Origin: Pseudomonas sp. MYb327
GTDB lineage: Bacteria; Pseudomonadota; Gammaproteobacteria; Pseudomonadales; Pseudomonadaceae
DNA length: 64,000 nt
Reading direction: 5' to 3'
Assembly (NCBI RefSeq): GCF_040438925.1
Contig: NZ_CP159258.1
Span: 1,254,001-1,318,000 of the forward strand
Position 1 is the first letter of the stretch, and each line of letters starts with the position of its first letter. A program made the position numbers and the translations under genes. Below, in pieces: positions 47,484 through 55,466 of the stretch. The notes beneath the pieces were generated by a model that was not told the DNA's origin, ran no database searches, and saw only the letters and a program-made list of their open reading frames with translations.

Positions 47484-47885
47484 CTACTTAACCGATTCCT
47501 GGCTCTTGAGCGTCTGTTCAAGCGCCTGCACGCATCGCTCTTCCGCCGTATCCAGCTCCAGCTTCATCTGTTCGATGTCCAGCAGCTGTTGCTCCAGTTG
47601 ATCCCGGCGTTCGCTGATTTTCGCCAGCATGCTGTGCAGTTGCTTGGTGTTACCGCTGGAAGGATCGTAGAGCTCGATCAGCTCGCGGCATTCGGCCAGG
47701 GAAAAGCCGATGCGCTTGCCCCGCAGGATCAGCTTCAGGCTGACCTTGTCGCGGGGTGAGTAGATGCGCTCCTGACCACGCCGCTCGGGGCTGAGGAGGC
47801 CTTGTTCTTCATAGAAGCGAATGGCCCGGGTAGTAATGTCGAGCTCGCGGGCGAGATCGGAAATGCTGTAGGTCTGGCTGCTCAT
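47484..47885 (-). CDS. liuR: MerR-family regulator of the liu genes
   Basis: A 133-aa MerR protein: the HTH reads YSISDLARELDITTRAIRFYEEQGLLSPERRGQERIYSPRD (residues 6-46), followed by a long coiled-coil (MLAKISERRDQLEQQLLDIEQMKLELDTAEE) and no metal-binding C-terminal Cys residues. This is the LiuR pattern. It likely binds the TTTACGTTAACGT palindromes near liuA and the related TTGACGTTTACGTCAA in front of its own gene. It is upstream of liuE in the same direction. Confidence 0.93.
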   Translation of the reverse strand: MSSQTYSISDLARELDITTRAIRFYEEQGLLSPERRGQERIYSPRDKVSLKLILRGKRIGFSLAECRELIELYDPSSGNTKQLHSMLAKISERRDQLEQQLLDIEQMKLELDTAEERCVQALEQTLKSQESVK

Positions 47886-47927
47886 GGAAGCGCTCGCAAA
47901 AGGTCATGGCGCTAAGCTAATGGCAGG

Positions 47928-47943
47928 TTGACGTTTACGTCAA
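47928..47943. promoter_or_regulatory. LiuR autoregulatory site
   Basis: TTGACGTTTACGTCAA is a near-perfect 16-bp palindrome 43 bp before the liuR start. It contains TTGACG on the minus strand that could be the -35. Confidence 0.82.
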
Positions 47944-47949
47944 GGGAGA

Positions 47950-48030
47950 AAAAATCGCAGCCTGCGGCCGCTTCTACAGGGTGAATACAAATCCCGTGTA
48001 GGACCTGCCGCCGGCTGTGATTTTTTGATT
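47950..48030. repeat. Second-class repeat, inverted pair
   Basis: AAAATCGCAGCCTGCGGCCGC pairs with GCCGCCGGCTGTGATTTTTT, like the element at 30361; it ends in T6 and is placed to terminate the LysR transcript. Confidence 0.75.
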
Positions 48031-48034
48031 CTCC

Positions 48035-48970
48035 TCAAGCCATCTGCTTGTCCAATTTCTTCTCATGTGCCGTCACCTGCTGGCACAACTCGATCATCTG
48101 CTCACGCATCCAGCGGTTGGCAGGGTCCTGGTCGGTGCTTTCGTGCCAGTAGAGGTGGGTTTCCACCGGCGGCACGTCGTTGACCGGCAGGCTGAACGAA
48201 TGCAGATCGTTTCGGCGAGCGAAGCGCTCCGGCACGGTCATGACCATGTCGGTCTGCTGCAGCACTTGCGAGGCCATCAAGTAGTGCTGGGAGCGCAGGG
48301 CGATCTTGCGCTGGATGCCCATCTTGCCAAGGGCCAGGTCGACATGACCCAGACCGCTGCGGCGGCTGGAGATATGGATGTGGGTCATGCCCAGGTAGTC
48401 ATCGAGGCTGAGCTTTTCTTTGCCGGCCAGCGGATGGCCCTTGCGCATGGCGCAGACGTAGCGGTCTTCCATCAATTTGACGTGGCGCACCTGCGGGTCG
48501 GTGTTGAGCGGCGCATCCACCGCGAAATCGAGGCGACCAGCCGCCAGTTCCTTGGTGGTTTCGCGACGCTTGGACAGGAAACTCTCGATGATCACGGTCG
48601 GTGCAAGGCGGCGCAGGCGTTGGAACAGCGGCGGCAGGATCACCGCTTCGGTGAGGTCGGTCATGCTGATGCGATAGGTCTTGACCGCCTGCAGCGGGTT
48701 GAAAATGCGGCTTTCCTGTACGGATACGCGCAGCAAAGAGAGCGCGTTACGCACCGGGCCGATGATGTTCTGGGCCATGGGCGTTGGCACCATTCCCTGG
48801 GCTGTGCGCACGAACAAAGGGTCGTTGAAAGTCTCGCGCAGGCGGGCCAGCGCATTCGATACCGCCGGTTGGGTGATGCCAACAATCTGCCCGGCGCGGG
48901 TCAGGTTGGCCTCGGTGTAGATCGCGTCGAAGACGATGAAAAGGTTGAGGTCGACCTTGCTCAGATTCAT
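48035..48970 (-). CDS. LysR-type regulator divergent from an acyl-CoA dehydrogenase
   Basis: A 311-aa LysR protein of the NodD/NahR/LeuO branch: DLNLFIVFDAIYTEANLTRAGQIVGITQPAVSNALARLRETFNDPLFVRTAQGMVPTPMA (residues 7-66) and an effector domain with HIHISSRRSGLGHVD. It is divergent from the gene at 49136 with a 165-bp gap in which its binding sites should lie. Control of that dehydrogenase is inferred from position. Confidence 0.92.
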   Translation of the reverse strand: MNLSKVDLNLFIVFDAIYTEANLTRAGQIVGITQPAVSNALARLRETFNDPLFVRTAQGMVPTPMAQNIIGPVRNALSLLRVSVQESRIFNPLQAVKTYRISMTDLTEAVILPPLFQRLRRLAPTVIIESFLSKRRETTKELAAGRLDFAVDAPLNTDPQVRHVKLMEDRYVCAMRKGHPLAGKEKLSLDDYLGMTHIHISSRRSGLGHVDLALGKMGIQRKIALRSQHYLMASQVLQQTDMVMTVPERFARRNDLHSFSLPVNDVPPVETHLYWHESTDQDPANRWMREQMIELCQQVTAHEKKLDKQMA

Positions 48971-49135
48971 TGCGCTGCACTCTTGTTTTAGGTGGGCTCG
49001 ATCAGTCGATCATATATCGGTGATGAATGTTAATACACGCCGAGAATAGGCTAGGTAAATTTTCATAGCTGTTCTAGCATCGATTGCATGATCTGAACAA
49101 CTCCTCTGAACCCCGTTAAAAAGGTAGAGCTGCCC

Positions 49136-50365
49136 ATGGATTTCGCTTATTCGCCCAAGGTGCAAGAACTGCGTGAGCGCGTGACCGCGTTCATGGACAC
49201 CTACGTTTATCCCGCTGAAGCCGTGTTCGAACGCCAGGTCGCCGAGGGCGATCGCTGGCAGCCGACCGCGATCATGGAAGAACTCAAACACAAGGCCAAG
49301 GCCGAAGGCCTTTGGAATTTGTTTCTGCCTGAGTCCGAGCTCGGCGCCGGCCTGACCAACCTCGAGTACGCGCCCCTGGCAGAAATCATGGGCCGCTCGC
49401 TGCTCGGCCCCGAGCCTTTCAATTGCTCGGCGCCGGACACCGGCAACATGGAAGTGCTGGTGCGCTACGCCAATGAAGAACAGAAACAACGCTGGCTCGA
49501 ACCGCTGCTACGTGGCGAGATCCGCTCGGCGTTCGCCATGACCGAGCCGGACGTCGCGTCCTCCGACGCCACCAACATGGCCGCCCGTGCCGTGCGCGAT
49601 GGTGACGAGTGGGTGATCAATGGCAAGAAATGGTGGACTTCAGGCGCCTGCGATCCGCGCTGCAAGATTCTTATCTTCATGGGCCTGAGCAACCCTGAAG
49701 CGCCACGTCATGCCCAACACTCGATGATCCTGGTGCCGGTCGACACCCCCGGCGTGAAGATCCTGCGTCCGCTGCCAGTGTTCGGTTATGACGACGCGCC
49801 ACACGGTCATGCCGAAGTGTTGTTTGAAAACGTCCGGGTGCCGTACGAAAACGTCCTGCTGGGCGAAGGACGCGGCTTTGAAATTGCGCAAGGTCGCCTT
49901 GGTCCAGGCCGGATTCACCACTGCATGCGTTCGATCGGCATGGCCGAGCGTGCGCTGGAACTGATGTGCAAACGTTCGGTGAACCGCACGGCGTTCGGCA
50001 AACCCCTGGCGCGTTTGGGCGGTAACATCGACAAGATCGCCGACTCGCGGATGGAAATCGACATGGCGCGCCTGCTGACATTGAAAGCGGCGTACATGAT
50101 GGACACCGTCGGCAACAAAGTGGCCAAGAGCGAAATCGCGCAGATCAAGGTTGTCGCGCCGAACGTGGCATTGCGGGTGATCGATCGGGCGATCCAGATG
50201 CACGGCGGGGCAGGGGTTTCCAACGATTTCCCGCTGGCCTACATGTATGCGATGCAGCGCACCCTGCGCCTGGCCGACGGCCCGGACGAGGTGCACCGCG
50301 CGGCGATTGGCAAGTTCGAGATCGGCAAGTACGTGCCTAAAGAAATGATGCGTAGCGGGCAATAA
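49136..50365 (+). CDS. Acyl-CoA dehydrogenase, ACAD10/11-like
   Basis: A 409-aa enzyme: [19 protein letters not shown] at the start, [44 protein letters not shown] in the middle domain, and [10 protein letters not shown] in place of the usual GTSEIQR motif. The WWTSGA and DGPDEVH segments are typical of the ACAD10/11 group, which handles branched or otherwise unusual acyl-CoA esters. It is a single gene divergent from its likely LysR regulator and ended by a perfect 13-bp hairpin. Confidence 0.93.
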   Translation: MDFAYSPKVQELRERVTAFMDTYVYPAEAVFERQVAEGDRWQPTAIMEELKHKAKAEGLWNLFLPESELGAGLTNLEYAPLAEIMGRSLLGPEPFNCSAPDTGNMEVLVRYANEEQKQRWLEPLLRGEIRSAFAMTEPDVASSDATNMAARAVRDGDEWVINGKKWWTSGACDPRCKILIFMGLSNPEAPRHAQHSMILVPVDTPGVKILRPLPVFGYDDAPHGHAEVLFENVRVPYENVLLGEGRGFEIAQGRLGPGRIHHCMRSIGMAERALELMCKRSVNRTAFGKPLARLGGNIDKIADSRMEIDMARLLTLKAAYMMDTVGNKVAKSEIAQIKVVAPNVALRVIDRAIQMHGGAGVSNDFPLAYMYAMQRTLRLADGPDEVHRAAIGKFEIGKYVPKEMMRSGQ

Positions 50366-50372
50366 CAGCCCT

Positions 50373-50400
50373 GTGGCGAGGGAGCAAGCTCCCTCGCCAC
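50373..50400 (+). terminator. Third-class repeat hairpin after the dehydrogenase
   Basis: GTGGCGAGGGAGC and GCTCCCTCGCCAC are separated by AA, and ATTTGTC follows. It is a perfect member of the GTGGCGAGGGAG family also at 44017. Confidence 0.75.
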
Positions 50401-50418
50401 ATTTGTCAGTGTTTCAAT

Positions 50419-51759
50419 TCAATACACCCAAACCTCAACCCGCCGATTTTTGATCCGCCCCTCATCTGCGCTATTGGCCGCCACCGGCATCTCGGCGCCG
50501 AAGCCACGAACCTCGCGCAACACCACGCCGCTTTTCACTAATTCCCGCCGCACCGCCATTGCCCGCAGTTTCGACAACAGATCGGCGCGCGCGGGATCGC
50601 TTTTGGCATCGCCAAACCCCACAAGTGTTACCTGCCGATCGCTTTTGTCGTGCTGCTTTATATAGTCGAGTACCCGAGACAGATCCTGACGAGCCTTGTT
50701 ATCCAGGCTGGCGCTGCCTTCCTCGAAGCGAAAGTTCACCGACAAACGCTCGGCGTGCCGGCTGAGTCCCTGATAACCCTCGGGCATCAACGCATTCGGA
50801 GTGACGGCCATGGCCTGCACGGTCTGGGCGATAAAGCCGTTGGCGGCCACAATCGCCTGGCCCTGGCGGCTTTGGGCGAATGCCACCAGCGCTTTGGCCC
50901 AGGGATTTGTGCCGTTAGGCGGCAAGTAAAAGAACAATCGCCGGGACAGGGGATAGTCTTCCGTGGCGATCAGGCTGTTGATGGGCAACATGGCTTGCGA
51001 TTGACCATCGACAATCGCCACGGCTTTGGCTGATCGCACGTAGGGCAGGCCAATGAAGCCGATACCTTGCGGGTCGCTTCTGACCGCGTCGGACAATTGC
51101 TCGCTGGATTCGAAGCGTTTTGCGCCACTGCTCAGACTTTTCCCACGACCGCTGAGGACCAATTCCTTGAACGTGTCGTACGTTCCGGACTGGTCATCTC
51201 GCGCATAAAGGTGAATCGTCCCGCCGCTGCCGCCGAGCTCTTCCCAGGTTTTGACTTCACCGCTGAAAATGCGCGCCAGTTGCACGGTGTCGAGTTGATT
51301 CAGCGGATTGTCCGGATGAAGGATGATCGCCAGTCCGTCGATAGCGATGACCTGTTCGGCACTGGCACTTTTCAAGTCGCCCAGTGATTCGAGATCAACC
51401 AGCTCTTTGTCTTTGATCGGGCGCGATGAGGCGGCGAGATCGGCGCTGGCGGTTTTCAGCGCGGTAAAACCGGTGCTGGACCCGTGTGCCGCCAGTTCTA
51501 CCTCGACCCGGCGGCCCTGAACGGTTTCGCCGACGATCCGCAATTCGTTGGCCTTGTCCGGCGCTTCGCTGTGCACTTTGATCAGGCCCTGTTCGCGCAA
51601 CATCCCTTCGACCAGCGCCGGGCCTAATGCCGCGCCGATGGTGTTGGAGCCCTGGATGCGCAGCACCGGGCCTCGTTCGGGCATCGGCAAGTCGCTGGCC
51701 GATGCCGTCAGTGGCAGCCAGTTGCACAGCATCAACAGGAACAACACGCGCAGCGTCAT
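50419..51759 (-). CDS. PstS-like phosphate-binding domain fused to an OmpA peptidoglycan-binding domain
   Basis: A 446-aa exported protein. The signal peptide MTLRVLFLLMLCNWLPLTASA is followed by a PstS-type domain (RIQGSNTIGAALGPALVEGML; YARDDQSGTYDTFKELVL; GIGFIGLPYV). Residues ~330-446 are an OmpA-C domain (NFRFEEGSASLDNKARQDLSRVLDYI; GFGDAKSDPARADLLSKLRA; RIKNRRVEVWVY). It would sit in the periplasm bound to peptidoglycan while holding a phosphate-like ligand. No pst transporter genes are adjacent. Sensing or storage of phosphate, or assembly of an envelope complex, are possible roles. Confidence 0.88.
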   Translation of the reverse strand: MTLRVLFLLMLCNWLPLTASASDLPMPERGPVLRIQGSNTIGAALGPALVEGMLREQGLIKVHSEAPDKANELRIVGETVQGRRVEVELAAHGSSTGFTALKTASADLAASSRPIKDKELVDLESLGDLKSASAEQVIAIDGLAIILHPDNPLNQLDTVQLARIFSGEVKTWEELGGSGGTIHLYARDDQSGTYDTFKELVLSGRGKSLSSGAKRFESSEQLSDAVRSDPQGIGFIGLPYVRSAKAVAIVDGQSQAMLPINSLIATEDYPLSRRLFFYLPPNGTNPWAKALVAFAQSRQGQAIVAANGFIAQTVQAMAVTPNALMPEGYQGLSRHAERLSVNFRFEEGSASLDNKARQDLSRVLDYIKQHDKSDRQVTLVGFGDAKSDPARADLLSKLRAMAVRRELVKSGVVLREVRGFGAEMPVAANSADEGRIKNRRVEVWVY

Positions 51760-51830
51760 GCCGGCACCTTGAATGGCTAAAAGAGGTGCCGGGAGATTAA
51801 GTCAGAAAGGTTTCCAAAAGATGACAGTCA

Positions 51831-51907
51831 AAAGATCGCATCCTGCGGCCGCTTATGCAGGAAAGCGGCGTTCCCCCTGTAGGAGCTACCGCAGGCTGTG
51901 ATCTTTC
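51831..51907. repeat. Second-class repeat, inverted pair
   Basis: AAAGATCGCATCCTGCGGCC pairs with GTAGGAGCTACCGCAGGCTG plus TGATCTTT. It mixes the GATCGCAG and GTAGGAGC repeat types. Confidence 0.75.
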
Positions 51908-51912
51908 GCTTT

Positions 51913-52725
51913 TCAGCTCAACTCAAGCCAGATCGGCGCATGATCCGATGGTTTTTCCATACCACGCAGTTCGTAGTCAACGCCGGCATCTTTCACCCGT
52001 GGCAGCAAACCATGGGAGGCGAGGATCACATCGATGCGCAGCCCACGCTTAGGCGCGTCTTCAAAACCGCGACTGCGGTAGTCGAACCAGCTGAAAACAT
52101 CCGCCACTTCCGGATTCAGGTGACGGAAGCTGTCCACCAGACCCCAGTTTTTCAAGCGGGCCATCCACTCGCGCTCTTCCGGCAGGAAGCTGCATTTACC
52201 GGTTTTCAGCCAGCGTTTCATGTTGTCCGGGCCGATGCCGATGTCGCAGTCTTCCGGGGAAATGTTCACATCACCCATGACAACAACGGGTTGATCATTT
52301 TTGAACTGGGTTTCCAGCAATTGCTGCAGATCGCTGTAGAAGCGTTGCTTGGCCGGGAATTTGGTCGGGTGGTCGCGGCTTTCGCCCTGTGGGAAATAGC
52401 CGTTCATGATCGTCACCGGCACGCCATTGGCGTCGGCGAACGTGCCCCAGATGAAGCGTCGTTGCGCGTCTTCTTCATCGGTGGCGAAACCTTTGTACAA
52501 GGCCAGCGGTTCCTGGCGCGAGAGCAGCGCGACGCCGTAGTGACCTTTTTGCCCGTGGAAATACACGTGGTAGCCCAAGGCCCTGACTTCATCGAGCGGG
52601 AACTGGTCGTCATGGACCTTGGTTTCCTGCAAACCGATCACGTCGGGCTGATGCTTTTCGATCAGCGCCGCCAGCTGATGGGGACGGGCGCGCAGCCCGT
52701 TGATGTTGAAGGAGACAATCTTCAT
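51913..52725 (-). CDS. xthA: Exodeoxyribonuclease III
   Basis: A 270-aa EEP nuclease. [15 protein letters not shown] is the start, [12 protein letters not shown] carries the metal-binding Glu, [21 protein letters not shown] the catalytic Tyr region, [13 protein letters not shown] the Asp/Asn pair, and [12 protein letters not shown] the final Asp-His. It removes 3' blocks and cuts at AP sites in base-excision repair. The ATG at 52725 is set by the family N-terminus. Confidence 0.96.
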   Translation of the reverse strand: MKIVSFNINGLRARPHQLAALIEKHQPDVIGLQETKVHDDQFPLDEVRALGYHVYFHGQKGHYGVALLSRQEPLALYKGFATDEEDAQRRFIWGTFADANGVPVTIMNGYFPQGESRDHPTKFPAKQRFYSDLQQLLETQFKNDQPVVVMGDVNISPEDCDIGIGPDNMKRWLKTGKCSFLPEEREWMARLKNWGLVDSFRHLNPEVADVFSWFDYRSRGFEDAPKRGLRIDVILASHGLLPRVKDAGVDYELRGMEKPSDHAPIWLELS

Positions 52726-52836
52726 GGTCGGCAGTCCTGGCAAAAGGGCGATGCTAGCTGACCTGTAGGAATCGGGCCAGTCTGGGGTGAGGTGAATCAC
52801 TGTGTTCTGTCAGATCTATATTGATAGTTGCGGCCT

Positions 52837-52910
52837 CTTCGCGAGCAGGCTCGCTCCCACAGGGTTTGAGTCTGGTCTATACCTGTGTAGGAGCGAGCCT
52901 GCTCGCGAAG
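52837..52910. repeat. Inverted REP pair
   Basis: CTTCGCGAGCAGGCTCGCTC and GTAGGAGCGAGCCTGCTCGC form the arms, between divergent xthA and the GNAT gene. Confidence 0.85.
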
Positions 52911-53022
52911 ACGACTTCATTGCCTACATTGATTCCGGATCAGGAAGGAACTGTGTCGCCACCCAAAGGCTCGTACCAATAAGAGCGCAGCCATTCGAGC
53001 TGTGCCGGGGAGAATGACCGTC

Positions 53023-53673
53023 ATGCCCGAAACGTCCACCGCCATCGCCGATATCCACATGCTCGACAGCGGCTATTCCCGCGAAGCGCGTTCGCTGTTG
53101 TACCAGGCTTACCGCCATGAGCCGACGTTCGGCTACCTGTTCGAGGCCGAGCGCCCCGGCTATGAACAGCGGGTCCGCGCCACCGTGCGCGAATTGGTCA
53201 AACAGCACTTTTTGCAGGACTTGCCGGCCATCGGACTGCTGGTCAATGACCGCTTGATCGGTATCGCCCTGATCGCACCGCCACAACGTCGGCTGGGTAT
53301 TACTGAAAGTTGGGCGTGGCGTTTGCGGATGGTGCTCAGCACCGGGTTTCGCTGCACGCGTCGCTACCTCGAATACCATGACGCGGTGGCGGCGTGTGCG
53401 CCGTCCGACGCGGTGCATGTCCTGCCGTTGCTGGGCATTCATCCACAATTCCAGGGTAAACATTTCGGCGAGCAACTTCTTCAGGCCGTACATAACTGGT
53501 GCGCGGTGGATGAGAACTCCCAGGGCGTAATTCTCGATACCGGCAACCCGCGTTATCTGGAGTTCTACAAGCGACAGGGCTACGAGGAAATCGGTGAAGT
53601 CGCCGTAGGACCGATCCGCGAGCACGTGTTTTTCCACGCCAACCCCCAGGTCGTACAAACGGCAACGGCATAA
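53023..53673 (+). CDS. GNAT-family N-acetyltransferase
   Basis: A 216-aa GNAT protein: the acetyl-CoA loop region is VLPLLGIHPQFQGKHFGEQLLQAVHNW (the Q/R-x-x-G-x-G/A pattern is modified, with QGKHFG), followed by ILDTGNPRYLEFYKRQGYEEIGE. The substrate is unknown. GGGGAGA lies nine bases before the ATG at 53023. It lies between xthA and tamA, a neighbourhood kept in other Pseudomonas as I recall it. Confidence 0.85.
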   Translation: MPETSTAIADIHMLDSGYSREARSLLYQAYRHEPTFGYLFEAERPGYEQRVRATVRELVKQHFLQDLPAIGLLVNDRLIGIALIAPPQRRLGITESWAWRLRMVLSTGFRCTRRYLEYHDAVAACAPSDAVHVLPLLGIHPQFQGKHFGEQLLQAVHNWCAVDENSQGVILDTGNPRYLEFYKRQGYEEIGEVAVGPIREHVFFHANPQVVQTATA

Positions 53674-53738
53674 CTGTCGAACTTTCCGGGCGCGCCAGGC
53701 TCTATCCCGCTCCCAAGCTCGTGATAGCATCCGCGCCT

Positions 53739-55466
53739 ATGAAGTTTCCAGGAAGAATTACCAGTGGCGTGCTGATGCTGATTTCCAGCTGCGCGGCGCT
53801 GGCGCAAAGTGAATTGGATGTGCGGATCAAACCGTCCAACGATGAACTGAAAGCCAATATAGAAGGCTATATCGGCAGTCTCGGCGATCGTGACGAAGAA
53901 GCGCTGCTTCGCTTCAGTCGTGGCGCCGAAGAGCAGGCGCGCAAGGCCGCCCAGGCCTTGGGTTACTACCAGCCGCACATCGACAGCGACGTAAAGGGCG
54001 GCAAGACCCCGCGCCTGATACTGACCATCGATCCCGGCGAACCGGTGCATTTGCGCAACGTCACCATCCGCGTCGACGGCCCGGCAGCCTCGCTCAAATC
54101 CTTTCGTGAGCCTGACGACCATGCGTTGAAAACCGGTGCGGTGCTCAACCATGGCCACTATGAAGACGCCAAACGGCTGATCCAGAACCAGGCGTCGCGC
54201 TACGGCTTTTTCAGCGGACGTTTTACCAGCTCTAAACTGTCCGTCGACCCGCGCGCCGGCGTCGCCGATATCGAGTTGATCTACAACAGCGGCCCGCGTT
54301 ATTCCCTGGGCAAGGTCAATTTTGAAGGCGACACGCCGTTCGACGAAGACCTGCTGCAACGCATGGTGCCTTTCAAGGCCGGTACGCCGTATGACTCTGA
54401 ACTGATCGCCGAACTCAATCAGGCGCTGCAATCGAGCGGCTATTTCGAGGGCGTGCGTGTCGACGCGGCACCGACAGCCTCGAAAAATGATGTGATCCCG
54501 GTGGACGTCAAGCTTGAAACCCGCAAGCCGCGGACCATGGGCCTTGGTCTCGGTTATTCCACCGACGTCGGGCCGAGGGTCAAGGCCAACTGGACCCGGC
54601 ACTGGGTCAACCCGCAGGGGCACAGCTATGGCTGGGAGACGGAAGTCTCGGCGCCAAGGCAAAACGTCGGTTTGTTTTATGACATTCCGCTGGACCCGCC
54701 ACTGACCGACAAACTGCGTTTCGCCGGTGGTTACCAAAAAGAAGAAATCGCCGACAAGGACAGCCTGAGCAAGTTGCTGACCGTCGGCCCCGAGTGGCAC
54801 AGCAAATTGCCGAGCGGCTGGCAGCGCGTGGTTTCGCTGAAATGGCAACGCGAGGAATATCGACTCGGTGACGACTCCGGGCTTAGCACCCTGTTGATGC
54901 CGGGCGTGAGCTATTCGTACCTCAAAAGCGACAACCGCATCGACCCGCACAACGGGTATCGCCTGCAATTCGAAACCAAAGTGGCCAAGGAAGGCTTGGG
55001 CTCGGACAACAACTTGCTGTACGGCACGGCCCTGGTCAAAGGCTTGACCACGGTGTTCGACAAACATCGCCTGCTCGGTCGGGTACAGGTCGGTGGCAGC
55101 GCCACCAATGGCTATAAATCAATCCCGCCGTCACTGCGATTCTTCGCCGGCGGCGACCAGAGTGTGCGCGGTTACGACTATCAAAGCCTGTCCCCGGAAA
55201 ACTCCGACGGTGACCGTATCGGTGGTCGCTACATGGTCACCGCCAGCGCCGAATACCAATATTCCATCGCCGAAAAATGGCGGGTCGCGACCTTTATCGA
55301 CCAAGGCAATTCTTTCAATTCACTCGAACTGCCGAACCTCAAGACCGGGGTCGGTATCGGCGTGCGCTGGGTCTCGCCGGTGGGGCCGATTCGCCTCGAC
55401 CTGGCCCATGCGATGGACGACGATGGCGGCATTCGACTGCACTTTTCCATGGGGCCTGAGCTGTGA
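53739..55466 (+). CDS. tamA: Translocation and assembly module outer-membrane protein TamA
   Basis: A 575-aa Omp85-family protein. The signal peptide is MKFPGRITSGVLMLISSCAALA. About three POTRA domains (residues ~25-260; the last has YSLGKVNFEGDTPFDEDLLQRMV and DSELIAELNQALQSSGYFEGVRV) precede a 16-strand barrel with the family motif RFFAGGDQSVRGYDYQSL and the end strand IRLHFSMGPEL. It works with TamB in moving lipids or proteins to the outer membrane. Four bases overlap tamB. Confidence 0.95.
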   Translation: MKFPGRITSGVLMLISSCAALAQSELDVRIKPSNDELKANIEGYIGSLGDRDEEALLRFSRGAEEQARKAAQALGYYQPHIDSDVKGGKTPRLILTIDPGEPVHLRNVTIRVDGPAASLKSFREPDDHALKTGAVLNHGHYEDAKRLIQNQASRYGFFSGRFTSSKLSVDPRAGVADIELIYNSGPRYSLGKVNFEGDTPFDEDLLQRMVPFKAGTPYDSELIAELNQALQSSGYFEGVRVDAAPTASKNDVIPVDVKLETRKPRTMGLGLGYSTDVGPRVKANWTRHWVNPQGHSYGWETEVSAPRQNVGLFYDIPLDPPLTDKLRFAGGYQKEEIADKDSLSKLLTVGPEWHSKLPSGWQRVVSLKWQREEYRLGDDSGLSTLLMPGVSYSYLKSDNRIDPHNGYRLQFETKVAKEGLGSDNNLLYGTALVKGLTTVFDKHRLLGRVQVGGSATNGYKSIPPSLRFFAGGDQSVRGYDYQSLSPENSDGDRIGGRYMVTASAEYQYSIAEKWRVATFIDQGNSFNSLELPNLKTGVGIGVRWVSPVGPIRLDLAHAMDDDGGIRLHFSMGPEL

